A stretch of DNA of 64,000 nt, taken from positions 2,083,702 to 2,147,701 of the forward strand of contig NZ_LMOU01000001.1 in NCBI RefSeq assembly GCF_001423615.1, in the 5' to 3' direction. The notes under the pieces are model-generated. The model was not told the origin of the DNA. It was given only the letters and a program-made list of their open reading frames with translations, and did no database searches. Every line of letters starts with the position of its first letter. Within the stretch, counting starts at the first letter, position 1. The translations under genes and the position numbers were made by a program. This DNA comes from Microbacterium sp. Leaf159. GTDB taxonomy: Bacteria > Actinomycetota > Actinomycetes > Actinomycetales > Microbacteriaceae. This document shows positions 22,265 through 30,967 of this stretch, piece after piece.

Positions 22265-23491
22265 TCAACCGGCGAGAGTCGTCTCGAGGTCGGCGACCAT
22301 GGTGTTCCACGTCGACACCGGGTCGGCGCCGTTGATGATCTGCGCCTGAGCGGCATTCCAGAGGTCCCAGACAGATCCCATCTCAGGGATCGACGGCATC
22401 GGCACGCCGGACTGAGCGGAGGCCACGAAGCCGGCCGTGATCGGGTCGGACGAGACCTCGTCGGCGAGCGTCGACCATGCGGGGATGCGGGGGTCGGCCT
22501 CGTACAGAGCGCGCTGCGCGTCTTCGGTGCCGAGGTAGTTCGTGAGGAACTCCTGGGCGAGGAGCGCGTTCTTGCTCTTGCTCGAGAGGTAGAAGCCCTG
22601 CACCCCCACGAAGGGTGCGGCGGTCTCGCCACCGGCAGACGGGATCGGGTTCACGGCGACGTTGACACCCTCGAACGCGCTGATCGCCCACGGTCCCTGG
22701 ATCGTGTACGGAGCCTTGCCCGAGGCGAACAGCTCGTTGTTGATGTCGTAGTCGACCGTGGTCGAGATGTAGCCGGTGCCGTTCGAGCCGTTGGCGCCGA
22801 GCCAGCTGGCGAAGGCCTCGCCGGGCGCTCCGCCCATGCCGACCTCGCTCGTGTACGAACCGGTGTCATCCTGCACGAAGACGGGGGCGCCGAACGAGGT
22901 CTGCAGTCCGTACATCGTGTATCCGTCACCGGTCTCGCCGCCCGTGTTGATGACGAACGGACGCTCGGTGCCTGCAGCGACGCCCTTGGCGATCATGTCG
23001 TCCCAGGTCGCGGGAGCCTCGGCGCCGACGAGGTCGACGTTCTGCACCAGCGCGATGGTCTCGAGCGAGTACGGCAGCGCGTAGAGCTGGCCGTCGTAGG
23101 TCATGGCGTCGAGGGCGACCTGCTCGAACTCCGATGCCTTGTCGCCGAGGTCGATCGTGTCGACGACACCGGCGGCGACGAGCGCGCCGAGCCAGTCGTG
23201 CGCGCCGACGGTGATGTCGGGGCCCTCGCCGGTCGGAACCTGAGCGATGAAGTCGTTGCGGAGGTCCTCGAAGTTCTTCTGCACGAGGGTGACCTTGGCT
23301 CCGGTCTCCTCCTCGAAGGCCTCGGCGGCAGCGGTGATCGCGGCTTCGCGCTCTGCATCCGTCCAGATGACGAGCTCGGCCCCGTCGCCGGATGCCGTGT
23401 CGTCGCCGCCCTCCGGTGCGCCGGCCGAGCAGCCTGCCAGGAGGACGACTGCGGACAGAGCGAGTGCGCCGACTCCGATGTGCTTGCGCAT
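22265..23491 (-). CDS. Extracellular sugar-binding lipoprotein, GanO/MalE type
   Basis: A 408-aa solute-binding protein of the MalE (family 1) type. The N-terminus is a lipoprotein signal with lipobox LAGC, C21 becoming the lipidated residue. The mature part follows with ELVIWTDAEREAAITAAAEAFEEETG and VPTGEGPDI. It should bind galacto-oligosaccharides released by the GH53 enzyme and hand them to the MalF/MalG pair. It lies 126 bp downstream of the beta-galactosidase gene, in the same direction. Confidence 0.92.
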   Translation of the reverse strand: MRKHIGVGALALSAVVLLAGCSAGAPEGGDDTASGDGAELVIWTDAEREAAITAAAEAFEEETGAKVTLVQKNFEDLRNDFIAQVPTGEGPDITVGAHDWLGALVAAGVVDTIDLGDKASEFEQVALDAMTYDGQLYALPYSLETIALVQNVDLVGAEAPATWDDMIAKGVAAGTERPFVINTGGETGDGYTMYGLQTSFGAPVFVQDDTGSYTSEVGMGGAPGEAFASWLGANGSNGTGYISTTVDYDINNELFASGKAPYTIQGPWAISAFEGVNVAVNPIPSAGGETAAPFVGVQGFYLSSKSKNALLAQEFLTNYLGTEDAQRALYEADPRIPAWSTLADEVSSDPITAGFVASAQSGVPMPSIPEMGSVWDLWNAAQAQIINGADPVSTWNTMVADLETTLAG

Positions 23492-23551
23492 GCGTTTTCC
23501 TATCTGTTGTGGCCGACGATGCGCTTCGCGTCATCGCGACCGGGTGTGAGT

Positions 23552-23617
23552 GGGTGGTGCTGGTGTTCGGGTGGTGCTGAGTGGTGCGGGTGGTGCTGAG
23601 TGGTGCGGGTGGTGCTG
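23552..23617. repeat. Short tandem repeat downstream of the beta-galactosidase stop
   Basis: The unit GGGTGGTGCTGAGTGGTGC (19 bp) occurs at 23569-23587 and 23588-23606, with a partial copy at 23607-23617 and a diverged one at 23552-23568. It fills most of the gap between the beta-galactosidase and binding-protein genes and abuts the stop codon. Confidence 0.85.
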
Positions 23618-25627
23618 TCAGTGGGTCGCGGTGCGGATGACGGCGACGCCGCCCGCCGCGATCGTCAGGGCGCCCGAGACCTCGGCACCCGTGAGCAGAT
23701 CGACGCCTGACGCCTCGAGCTCGACGTCGTCGTCACGGTGGTTCACGGCGATGCGGTAGACCGCGTCGGCGCCGTGACGCGTGACGACCTCGAGCCCATC
23801 GGCGACTCCCGACGGCGCGATGTCGGCATCCGCATAGACCTCGTGGAGCAGAGCACGCATGCCCGTGGCGTCCAGGCGGGTGCCGACGTACCAGCCGGTT
23901 CCCGCGCCGTGCGTGTGCCGCGTGATCGCCGGCTCGCCTTCGCCGGGTCCGCCGGAGAAGTTGGCGACGACCTCGGCTCCTTCGAGCGCGATGTCCTCCT
24001 GCCAGACGTCGGCGACGACGCCCTCGTGGTCGACCCAGTCGAGGCCGTGGCTCTCGCCCTCGCGCAGCGGCAGGAACTCCTCGACCGTCAGACCGAGCGC
24101 GTCACGCAGCGGGGCCACGAAGCCTCCGGCGTGCACGGCGTCGTTCTCGTCGACGATCGCCGAGAAGAACGACACCAGCAGTGTGCCTCCGTCGTTGACA
24201 TAGGCAGTCAGGTTCGCGGCATCCGCGGTGCTCAGCAGGTATTGCGCCGGGGCGACGACCAGGCGGTAGCCCGAGAGGTCGTGACCTGGCAGGGCGAAGT
24301 CGACCGTGATGCCGTCGCGCCAGAGCTGCTCGTAGAAGCGGCGCACCTGGGCGGCGTGCGTGACGTCTTCGGAGGGCCGCCATTCGAGATCCTGCGCCCA
24401 GAACGATTCGAAGTCCCAGAGGATCGCGACGTCGGCCTTCACCGTGGTGCCCTGCACCTCGTCGAGGCGGCCGAGCGCTGCGCCGAGGTCGACGACCTCG
24501 CGGAAGACGCGGGACTCCGCTCCGGCGTGCGGCAGCATCGCGGAGTGGAACTTCTCGGCGCCCGAGCGCCCTGCGCGCCACTGGAAGAACAGGATGCCGT
24601 CGGCCCCGCGGCCGAGGTGCGTGAGCGAGTTGCGGGTCATCTCGCCGCGGCGCTTGGCGATGTTGCGCGGCTGCCAGTTGACGGCCGACGTGGAGTGCTC
24701 CATGAGGATCCACGGCTTGCCGCCGCCGACCGAGCGGCTGAGGTCGGCGGCGATCGCCAGACCGATGTGCGCGTCTTCGTCTGCCGCCCACAGATAGTGG
24801 TCGTCCGAGACGATGTCGACCTCGCGGCCCCAGGCCCACAGGTCCGTGGTCCAGCTCTGGTTCGCCATGAAGTTGGTGGTGACGGGCTGGTCGGCGTGTG
24901 CGCGGATCGCGTCGCGCTCGGCGATGAAGCACGCGCGCAGCTGGTGATCCGTGAAGCGGGCGAAGTCCAGGCGCTGCGCCGGGTTCACGACGCTCGGGGC
25001 GATGGCCGGGGCACCGACGTGCTCCCAAGCCGAGTAGTGCTGACCCCAGAAGGCGGTGCCCCAGGCGCGGTTCAGCGCCTCGAGCGAGCCGTACTTCTCC
25101 TGGAGCCAGAGTCGGAAGGCGGCGACACCGTTCGGGGAGTAGTCCTCGCCGACGGGAACGCCGTACTCGTTGTGCACGTGCCAGAGCACGACCGACGGAT
25201 GCTGCGCATAGCGCGCCGCGAGAGCATCCGCGATCCGCACGATCGCCTCGCGGTAGGCCGGAGACGAGTGCGACGCCATGCCGCGGGAGCCGAAGCCCAT
25301 CGTGCGACCCTCGCGGTCGATCACGTGAGCGTCGGGGTTCTTCGCGAAGAACCAGGCCGGCGGGGATGCCGTGGGCGTGCCCAGGTCGACCTTGATGCCG
25401 TTCTCGTGCAGCAGGTCGAGCAGCTCGTCGAGCCAGCTGAAGTCGAACTCGCCCTCGGCGACCTCGATGAGCGCCCACGAGAAGATCCCGACGCTGACCA
25501 GGTTCACGCCGGCCTCGCGCATCAGCACGACATCCTCGCGCCAGGTCTCACGAGACCACTGCTCGGGGTTGTAGTCGCCGCCATAGGCGATTCCGCGCAG
25601 GTCGGGCCAGGCGTGGGGGGAGGTCAT
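23618..25627 (-). CDS. GH42 beta-galactosidase
   Basis: A 669-aa enzyme. ATG 25627 is preferred because GGAG lies at good spacing upstream; an ATG at 25684 (19 codons earlier) sits next to operator 1 and lacks a ribosome site. The GH42 barrel has acid/base E154 (WHVHNEYG) and nucleophile E310 (ILMEHSTSAVNW). The trimerisation domain and a small C-terminal beta domain follow. No signal peptide is seen, so it works in the cytoplasm on imported galacto-oligosaccharides. It is the first gene of the operon: beta-galactosidase, binding protein, two permeases, GH53. Confidence 0.94.
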   Translation of the reverse strand: MTSPHAWPDLRGIAYGGDYNPEQWSRETWREDVVLMREAGVNLVSVGIFSWALIEVAEGEFDFSWLDELLDLLHENGIKVDLGTPTASPPAWFFAKNPDAHVIDREGRTMGFGSRGMASHSSPAYREAIVRIADALAARYAQHPSVVLWHVHNEYGVPVGEDYSPNGVAAFRLWLQEKYGSLEALNRAWGTAFWGQHYSAWEHVGAPAIAPSVVNPAQRLDFARFTDHQLRACFIAERDAIRAHADQPVTTNFMANQSWTTDLWAWGREVDIVSDDHYLWAADEDAHIGLAIAADLSRSVGGGKPWILMEHSTSAVNWQPRNIAKRRGEMTRNSLTHLGRGADGILFFQWRAGRSGAEKFHSAMLPHAGAESRVFREVVDLGAALGRLDEVQGTTVKADVAILWDFESFWAQDLEWRPSEDVTHAAQVRRFYEQLWRDGITVDFALPGHDLSGYRLVVAPAQYLLSTADAANLTAYVNDGGTLLVSFFSAIVDENDAVHAGGFVAPLRDALGLTVEEFLPLREGESHGLDWVDHEGVVADVWQEDIALEGAEVVANFSGGPGEGEPAITRHTHGAGTGWYVGTRLDATGMRALLHEVYADADIAPSGVADGLEVVTRHGADAVYRIAVNHRDDDVELEASGVDLLTGAEVSGALTIAAGGVAVIRTATH

Positions 25628-25688
25628 CGGCACTCCATCGGGTCGGTGCGGTCGTGGTGCGTGTCCCGTGCTGCTGTCGCTCATTCGA

Positions 25689-25704
25689 CTGGGACCGGTC
25701 TCAG
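25689..25704. promoter_or_regulatory. LacI-type operator 1
   Basis: CTGGGACCGGTCTCAG, a 16-bp near-palindrome around a central CCGG, typical of LacI-family sites. It lies 61 bp upstream of the beta-galactosidase start. Confidence 0.85.
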
Positions 25705-25723
25705 GTTGTTCCGGAGAACGGGA

Positions 25724-25739
25724 CTGGGACCGGTCTCAG
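25724..25739. promoter_or_regulatory. LacI-type operator 2
   Basis: The same sequence as operator 1, centred 35 bp away. It directly adjoins the predicted -10 box (25744-25739, minus strand) of the beta-galactosidase operon. Confidence 0.85.
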
Positions 25740-25768
25740 TTCTACCCCAGGTGCGCGGGAGATCACAA
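25739..25768 (-). promoter_or_regulatory. Predicted promoter of the galactan operon
   Basis: On the minus strand TTGTGA (25768-25763) and TAGAAC (25744-25739) have an 18-bp spacer. Operators 1 and 2 lie immediately downstream and operator 3 upstream. Confidence 0.45.
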
Positions 25769-25782
25769 CCGCCGTTACCGAA

Positions 25783-25798
25783 CTGAGACCGGTCCCAG
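25783..25798. promoter_or_regulatory. LacI-type operator 3
   Basis: CTGAGACCGGTCCCAG, the same site in the opposite orientation, 59 bp from operator 2 and 45 bp upstream of the regulator start. It probably gives autorepression and DNA looping. Confidence 0.85.
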
Positions 25799-25842
25799 TT
25801 TCGACTACCGCTGGACGGGATGCTGTGGGTAGAGTCACAGCG

Positions 25843-26850
25843 ATGAGTGATGTCAGCGCGAAGCGCAAGCCGACGATCCGCCAGATCGCGGCGCAGGCGG
25901 GGGTGTCCCGCAGCACGGTCTCGCGCGTGATCAACGGCGGGCACTGGGTGTCCCCCGACGCCAGACAGGCCGTCGAAGAAGCGATCCTCGCCACCGGCTA
26001 CACCGCCAACCATCACGCCCGCAGCCTTGCCACCGGTCGCGCCGGCTCCCTGGCGTTCCTGCTCACCGAGCCGCAGCAGCTGCTGTTCGACGACCCGACG
26101 TTCGCACTGCTGCTGCGTGGCGCCGCTGAAGCACTCGCCCAGCGCGCGATGACCCTGGTGCTGCTCGTGGCCGGAACACCCGCCGAACGCGAGAGCGTCG
26201 CCCAGTTCCTCAGCGCCGGACACGTCGACGGCGTCATGCTGATCTCGTCGCACGAATCCGACCCTCTGCTCGATCAGCTGATCGAGGTCGGCATCCCCAC
26301 CGTCTGCTGCGGCCTGCCGCTCGGACACGAGCGCGAGCTCTCGACGATCTCCGTCGACGAGGTCGCCTCCGCCCGCGCGATGGCCGCGCATCTCGTGGCG
26401 CAGGGGCACCGCCGCATCGGCATGATCACGGGCCCCGACGACACCCCCGGCGGGCGCTACAGACTCGTCGGATTCCGCGAAGAGCTCGGCGAGCTGTACG
26501 ACGAGTCGCTGGTCGAACAGGGCGACTACTCGTACGAATCGGGTGTCGCCGCGATGACCCGGATGCTCGAGCACGACGTCGACGCCGTGTTCGCCGCCTC
26601 CGACCGCATGGCCGCAGGAGCCATCGCCGCCGCCCGCCGCGCGGGCCGCCGCGTGCCCGAGGACATCGCGATCGCCGGCTTCGACGACTCGGGCCTCGCC
26701 GCGACCCACGAGCCGCCGATCACGACCATGCGCCAGCCGTGGGATCAGATCAGCGCGCAGATGGTCGCCGTGCTGCTCGAGGTCATCGCGGGAGCATCCC
26801 CTCGCTCCGTCATCCTCGACACCGAGCTCGTGGTGCGCGCGAGCGCGTAG
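25843..26850 (+). CDS. LacI-family repressor of the galactan operon (GanR-like)
   Basis: A 335-aa regulator starting at ATG 25843. The HTH is at about residues 9-32 (PTIRQIAAQAGVSRSTVSRV, then INGG), followed by the hinge helix (HHARSLATGR) and a periplasmic-binding-like effector domain with MITGPDDTPGGRYRLVGF and IAGFDDSGLA. It is divergent from the GH42 gene, with three identical-type operators between them, so it most likely represses the operon until a galactose-containing sugar is present. The longer frame from 25654 would read through the operators and is rejected. Confidence 0.92.
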   Translation: MSDVSAKRKPTIRQIAAQAGVSRSTVSRVINGGHWVSPDARQAVEEAILATGYTANHHARSLATGRAGSLAFLLTEPQQLLFDDPTFALLLRGAAEALAQRAMTLVLLVAGTPAERESVAQFLSAGHVDGVMLISSHESDPLLDQLIEVGIPTVCCGLPLGHERELSTISVDEVASARAMAAHLVAQGHRRIGMITGPDDTPGGRYRLVGFREELGELYDESLVEQGDYSYESGVAAMTRMLEHDVDAVFAASDRMAAGAIAAARRAGRRVPEDIAIAGFDDSGLAATHEPPITTMRQPWDQISAQMVAVLLEVIAGASPRSVILDTELVVRASA

Positions 26851-26871
26851 AACGAGCCTCTGCGCCCACGC

Positions 26872-27330
26872 TCAGCCCCGCAGAGGGAACCAATGCCGTT
26901 CGCGCAGGACGGACCCTTCGCCGACCCCGACCCAGGATCCCTCGACGACGGGACTGGCCTCCGACGCCCAGACGCCGAAGTGGGCGTGCGGCATCGGCCA
27001 GGGGTAGTCGGCGTGGGGCGAGTCGACGACGTTTCGCACCGCGCCCGTGAACGTCAGCGGCGCACGGCATCCGGTCACCTGTTCAGCGAGGTCGGCGATC
27101 GCGATCTCGCCGCACGGGTCGTCGGCGCCGACGATCCGGTGCGGCAGATCGAGGCGGCCGTCCTCATGTCTCGGCACGCAGAAGACGCGATCGTCATGCC
27201 GCAGAAGCAGCCGGACAACGCTCATCGGCCGGGGCGGCGTGCGGCGCCGAATCACCTCGGCCCTGCCGTGTCGGGGCAGCCACGCGGCATCCGGTGTCAC
27301 GTGGATGACGGTCTCGTCGTCTGTGGTCAC
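26872..27330 (-). CDS. Degenerate Nudix-like protein
   Basis: About 152 aa from GTG 27330 (weak ribosome site, start uncertain). The middle block, RLDLPHRIVGADDPCGEIAIADLAEQVTG, follows the Nudix layout (LP.., then E, then a helix ending in TG), but the REUxEExGU box reads ADLAEQVTG, so most metal-binding acids are missing. The C-terminal HAHFGVWASE resembles the later Nudix strands. Hydrolase activity is therefore doubtful. It converges with the LacI gene at its 3' end and lies 43 bp from the next minus-strand gene's stop. Confidence 0.6.
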   Translation of the reverse strand: MTTDDETVIHVTPDAAWLPRHGRAEVIRRRTPPRPMSVVRLLLRHDDRVFCVPRHEDGRLDLPHRIVGADDPCGEIAIADLAEQVTGCRAPLTFTGAVRNVVDSPHADYPWPMPHAHFGVWASEASPVVEGSWVGVGEGSVLRERHWFPLRG

Positions 27331-27373
27331 CCCGCGAGCGTAACCGCAGAAGACGGCGTATTCCGTGTACGCC

Positions 27374-28240
27374 CTATGACCGGTCGAGCACCTCGCGGAG
27401 CTTGGCGGCGAACGCCTCGGGCTGGCCGGCATAGCCGAATTCGCCGCCCATGAAGCCGCCGTGGTGGCTGGGGAAGACCGTCGCCTGCTGACCGAGCTGC
27501 TCGGCCAGGGCGATCGCGGTGCGGCCGGTGTAGACCTTGAGCGACTCCTCCCCTACCGCCACGACGATCCTGGTGGGCGCAGCCTTCAGCGCCTCGATAT
27601 CCGGAACGTAGAGAGGAACCGCCCAGGAGAGTTCCGACAGCAACGGGTCGTCTCGCTTGCCATCGTCATCGGTCGGCATCCCGAATGCCGCGGGGTCGGG
27701 CGCGGGCAGGTAGAGGAACTCCTCGGTGACTTCGCCCTCCCACGACGTCATCGCGATGAACGCCGCCATTCCGGCACCCCAGCCCTTGTCCTGATATGCC
27801 TGGGTATAGGCCACTCGGGCTCGATGTACCGCTTCGGCATCCGGCAGCACGCTGTCGATCGGAGGCTCATGGGCGACGAGAGTCGCGACGTCGTGCGGGT
27901 GGGCCGTGACCAGAGCGAGTGCACTCACGGCTCCGCCGCTGCTCGCGAGCATGTCGACGGGTCCGACGCCGAGCGCCTCGACGATCGCGTGGACGTCCTC
28001 GGCCTGGGTCTCCGGCTCGTTCGTCTGTCCGCCGTCCTTGCGCGTGCTCCGTCCCAACCCTCGCGGGTCGTAAGTCACGACGGTGCGATCATCGAACAGC
28101 GTCACCTGCGCCTGGAATCCGCTCGCATCCATCGGCTGGCCGATCATCATCAGCGGAGGACGACCATCCGCCGTCGGCAGCGGCCCGTGCACGTCGTAGA
28201 CGAGGTCGACCTCGGGGAGCTCGCGCGTGTGCTGCGTCAT
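27374..28240 (-). CDS. Alpha/beta hydrolase
   Basis: A 288-aa protein with an alpha/beta-hydrolase core. YDPRGLGRS at about 57-65 precedes the nucleophile elbow LASSGGAVS (probable nucleophile S101), and the catalytic His is probably in FPSHHGGF near residue 260. The oxyanion region is IGQPMDASGF instead of the usual HGxP. Similar proteins are annotated as hydrolases of unknown substrate. It is a single gene, upstream of and codirectional with the Nudix-like gene. Confidence 0.8.
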   Translation of the reverse strand: MTQHTRELPEVDLVYDVHGPLPTADGRPPLMMIGQPMDASGFQAQVTLFDDRTVVTYDPRGLGRSTRKDGGQTNEPETQAEDVHAIVEALGVGPVDMLASSGGAVSALALVTAHPHDVATLVAHEPPIDSVLPDAEAVHRARVAYTQAYQDKGWGAGMAAFIAMTSWEGEVTEEFLYLPAPDPAAFGMPTDDDGKRDDPLLSELSWAVPLYVPDIEALKAAPTRIVVAVGEESLKVYTGRTAIALAEQLGQQATVFPSHHGGFMGGEFGYAGQPEAFAAKLREVLDRS

Positions 28241-28375
28241 CGGGGGCCTCCTCGCCGGCGGAACGATTCCACTGGGATGCTACGGCGCGGCCTCCGCCGG
28301 CGCCACCGCTTCGCGGCTGAGCGAGTGCAGGTCGCACATTCACTCGCGTCGGCTCCCCATGTCACCGGATTGCCT

Positions 28376-29023
28376 TCAGGGAGCCGACAGCCGAAACGCC
28401 TTCTTGATCGCGTGTTCCGCAGCCAGGGCGTCTCCTACGACGAGAGCGTCTCGTAACGCTGGACAGCCCGCCGCCACACTCGCCCAGTCGGCGTTCCCCT
28501 GAGCTCGAGTCGCGGACAGGTGAAAGGCGAGGCCGCGGACGACCTCACGAGTTGTGCTCACGAGGACGGGATTGGGACAGTGGGTGATGAAGAGGTCGAT
28601 GAGCTGCCAGCCGAGCGCGACGAGGCGCCGGAGGTCATGCGACTCCACCAATGGCTCAACCCGGTCGAGGAGCCCGAGAAGAGTGCCTCGCTGCCGCGTC
28701 GACAACACGGGGACCGTCACCCGAACGACCCCGCCCATCAGTGCACCGAGTGTCTGCAGCACAGCGGTCCGATCCTTCGGATCCGGCGCAGCGACTCGGG
28801 TGTAGCTCTGCGGCGCCGTCTCCACCAGCCCGATCCTTGAGAGGTTGTTCAGCGCCTCACGGATCGGCTGCTTCGACACGCCCAACCACGTCTGAAGCTC
28901 CGCGTCGTGGAGCACCTCGCCCGGCTCCAGCGTTCCGTCGAGGATCGCGTCACTGATCTGTTCTTCGACCCTCTCGCGCAGACTCATCCGCAGAGCCGCA
29001 ACCGGCACGAAGGGTATTGGCAT
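28376..29023 (-). CDS. GntR-family transcriptional regulator
   Basis: A 215-aa regulator starting at ATG 29023, with AGGAG six bases upstream. The winged HTH is at about residues 13-75 (SLRERVEEQISDAILDG, then LQTWLGVSKQPIREAL). The C-terminal helical domain is FadR/FCD-like but short and lacks an obvious set of metal-binding His residues. Target and ligand are unknown; the adjacent alpha/beta hydrolase (135 bp downstream) is a candidate target. The open frame upstream of 29023 is non-coding. Confidence 0.82.
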   Translation of the reverse strand: MPIPFVPVAALRMSLRERVEEQISDAILDGTLEPGEVLHDAELQTWLGVSKQPIREALNNLSRIGLVETAPQSYTRVAAPDPKDRTAVLQTLGALMGGVVRVTVPVLSTRQRGTLLGLLDRVEPLVESHDLRRLVALGWQLIDLFITHCPNPVLVSTTREVVRGLAFHLSATRAQGNADWASVAAGCPALRDALVVGDALAAEHAIKKAFRLSAP

Positions 29024-29106
29024 GATGGCTCCTGAACTGGCATTCTGCTCGCGCAAGCGTTCGAAGCGTGTCGAGTTCCGATGATCTTCGACCGCTCCGA
29101 GACGAT

Positions 29107-29239
29107 GATCGGATGGGCGGCTCCGGCAGCCCACCCGATCGTCTGGACGCCGCTGTTGGGGCAGCTTCGCGTCCTCGAACGCACCCCTGGGGAAGGGTGC
29201 GAGTCCGACAGCGTCCGGGACCTCACAGCACCCGGACGC
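29107..29239. terminator. Three hairpins between the LRR gene and the GntR gene
   Basis: Stems at 29211-29218/29232-29239, 29181-29186/29195-29200 and 29107-29118/29129-29140 (one mismatch). The first begins 8 bp after the LRR-protein stop and is the likely terminator. The gap 29024-29247 holds nothing else that I recognise. Confidence 0.6.
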
Positions 29240-29247
29240 ACACAGGA

Positions 29248-30690
29248 TCAGACCTTGCGGTTCCGCCTGCGCAGCAGGAGTGTCAGAGCACCCAAGGCTG
29301 CAAACCCCGCTCCGGCGAGAGCAGTCCCCCACGCGAACTCAGCGCCCGTCTGCGCGAGTGAGCCCGCAGGCTTCGCGGCGCCGACACCATCAGCAGGGGT
29401 CTCAGCGCCCGACCCGACGATGGGGTCGACGACGGTGGTGGCCTCGCCCGTCAGCGTCACGACGATGCTTGCGGAGCCGCCCTGACCATCGGCGTTGACG
29501 ACGGCGTATCGGACGGCCTCGAGCGAGGTCGTTCCGACGAAGCCCGGGTCCGCAGTGAACTCGATGCGACCGTCGACGACGCGGAACATCCCATGGTCGA
29601 CGATGAGCGACGTGGTCGGCGTGCCCGCGGAGTCGAGCAGCATCAACGTGACGGGGTCCACAGCGGGCTCGCCGGGGAGGCCGTCATTGGCGAGCACGTC
29701 GATGGACACACTCGCGCCCGACACGACCTGAGCGACGTCATCGACCAGTGTGGTCGGCACAGCCACGTGCGCCCCGACCGAGTCCTGAGCGATGGACCCG
29801 GTGAACGCATTCGTGGTCGTGCCCGGAACGGCTGTCTGCCACGAGACGACGTTGCTTCCTGTCGCGGCGTATGCCCATGAGAGGCCATCGGGCGAGACGA
29901 TCGCGGATCCCGAAACCGCCGCGACTCCCACATCCTCACCGTCAAACCCGGTGACGGGGGTCGCCTGCGTTGCATCGACCTCGATCTGCGGCAGAGTGAG
30001 GGTTTGGAACCGGGCGCTGAAGTAGCGTCCGCTGCCGGCGATCGAGCCCGCGATCGCCGCGACGGGGGAGATGTCCGCGATGTGGTTCGCATCGAGGACC
30101 AGATAGGTCAGCCCGGTCAGCCCGGCAAGGGGTGAGACATCTTCGATCCGGTTGTAGTGGATGATCAGGGACTCGAGATCACGGAGACCCTCGAGCGGAT
30201 CGAGGGATGAGATCTCATTGTGGTTCAGCTCGAGCTCGACCAGCCCTGTCAGACCGCTCAGCGGCGAAAGATCAGAGATCTGGTTCCCATTCAGAAGCAG
30301 TCGCCGAAGGCTGGGAATGCTGCTCAGCGGTGAGAGATCAGCAATGTCGTTGTCGCCGAGATCGACATCACTGAGTGCCGTCAGGCCCGACAACGGTGCG
30401 AGATCCGCGATGTCGTTCAGATGGAGATCGGCGTACACGAGCGAGCTCAGCATCTCGATCCCCTCGAGGCTCTGGATGCCGCGGTCGCCGCAGTGCAGGT
30501 ATTCGATCGCGGCGACGCGGTCTTCCGGAAGAGGGCTCCCTGGCACGAGGCTGAGGGTCTCGGTGATGCATGCGGCGAGCGCATCGTCAGGAATGACGAC
30601 ATCCGCAGCGTTCGCCGGCGACGGTGCGAGGAGTACGACTGCAAGCCCTCCCGCCACGGCGGCAGCACTCAACTTCTGAAACGTGAACAT
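29248..30690 (-). CDS. Leucine-rich-repeat surface protein with LAXTG sortase anchor
   Basis: A 480-aa secreted protein. The signal peptide is cleaved near residue 28 (ANA). About six internalin-type LRRs of 21-23 residues run from about 75 to 215 (pattern LxxLxxLxLxxNxIxDLSPLSGL). Two beta-sandwich segments follow, the second (about 320-415) like CshA/Big repeats. The C-terminus has LAQTG at 445-449, a hydrophobic helix and RRRNRKV. LAXTG is the recognition form for class E sortases of actinobacteria, so the protein should be wall-linked. It probably binds protein or glycan ligands; the ligand is unknown. Confidence 0.87.
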   Translation of the reverse strand: MFTFQKLSAAAVAGGLAVVLLAPSPANAADVVIPDDALAACITETLSLVPGSPLPEDRVAAIEYLHCGDRGIQSLEGIEMLSSLVYADLHLNDIADLAPLSGLTALSDVDLGDNDIADLSPLSSIPSLRRLLLNGNQISDLSPLSGLTGLVELELNHNEISSLDPLEGLRDLESLIIHYNRIEDVSPLAGLTGLTYLVLDANHIADISPVAAIAGSIAGSGRYFSARFQTLTLPQIEVDATQATPVTGFDGEDVGVAAVSGSAIVSPDGLSWAYAATGSNVVSWQTAVPGTTTNAFTGSIAQDSVGAHVAVPTTLVDDVAQVVSGASVSIDVLANDGLPGEPAVDPVTLMLLDSAGTPTTSLIVDHGMFRVVDGRIEFTADPGFVGTTSLEAVRYAVVNADGQGGSASIVVTLTGEATTVVDPIVGSGAETPADGVGAAKPAGSLAQTGAEFAWGTALAGAGFAALGALTLLLRRRNRKV

Positions 30691-30850
30691 GTGGATCCCC
30701 CAATGTCGATGGATTGTCTTGTGCGCGGCGAACGCTCCTCGATGAGCTCTCGCCAGAGTGGCGAGATGACATCGATGCGAAGCGGTCCCAGAACCGCGGC
30801 CCCCCAGGGCCTCGATCAGCAGTGAGTACGACTCAGCAGCGATCCCGTTT

Positions 30851-30881
30851 AGTATACATCTATATTAATATATTTGTGCAA
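30851..30881 (-). promoter_or_regulatory. AT-rich promoter of the LRR surface protein
   Basis: In a GC-rich genome, 30848-30875 is almost purely AT and contains the palindrome TATATTAATATA (30861-30872). On the minus strand TTGCAC (30881-30876) and TATACT (30856-30851) are 19 bp apart. The predicted 5' leader to 30690 is about 155 nt. Apart from this the gap 30691-30967 shows nothing identifiable. Confidence 0.5.
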
Positions 30882-30967
30882 GTCCACGATCATCCCAATG
30901 TGACGTTCGGGCCCGATGCGGTGAGATAGCGCGCACTCGAACGGGCGCGATGCGACAGTATGGTGCG

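Noticed and set aside
20950..23599. Long plus-strand frames opposite the sugar transporter genes
   Set aside because: Shadow frames; the minus strand holds intact MalF and binding-protein genes with correct motifs.
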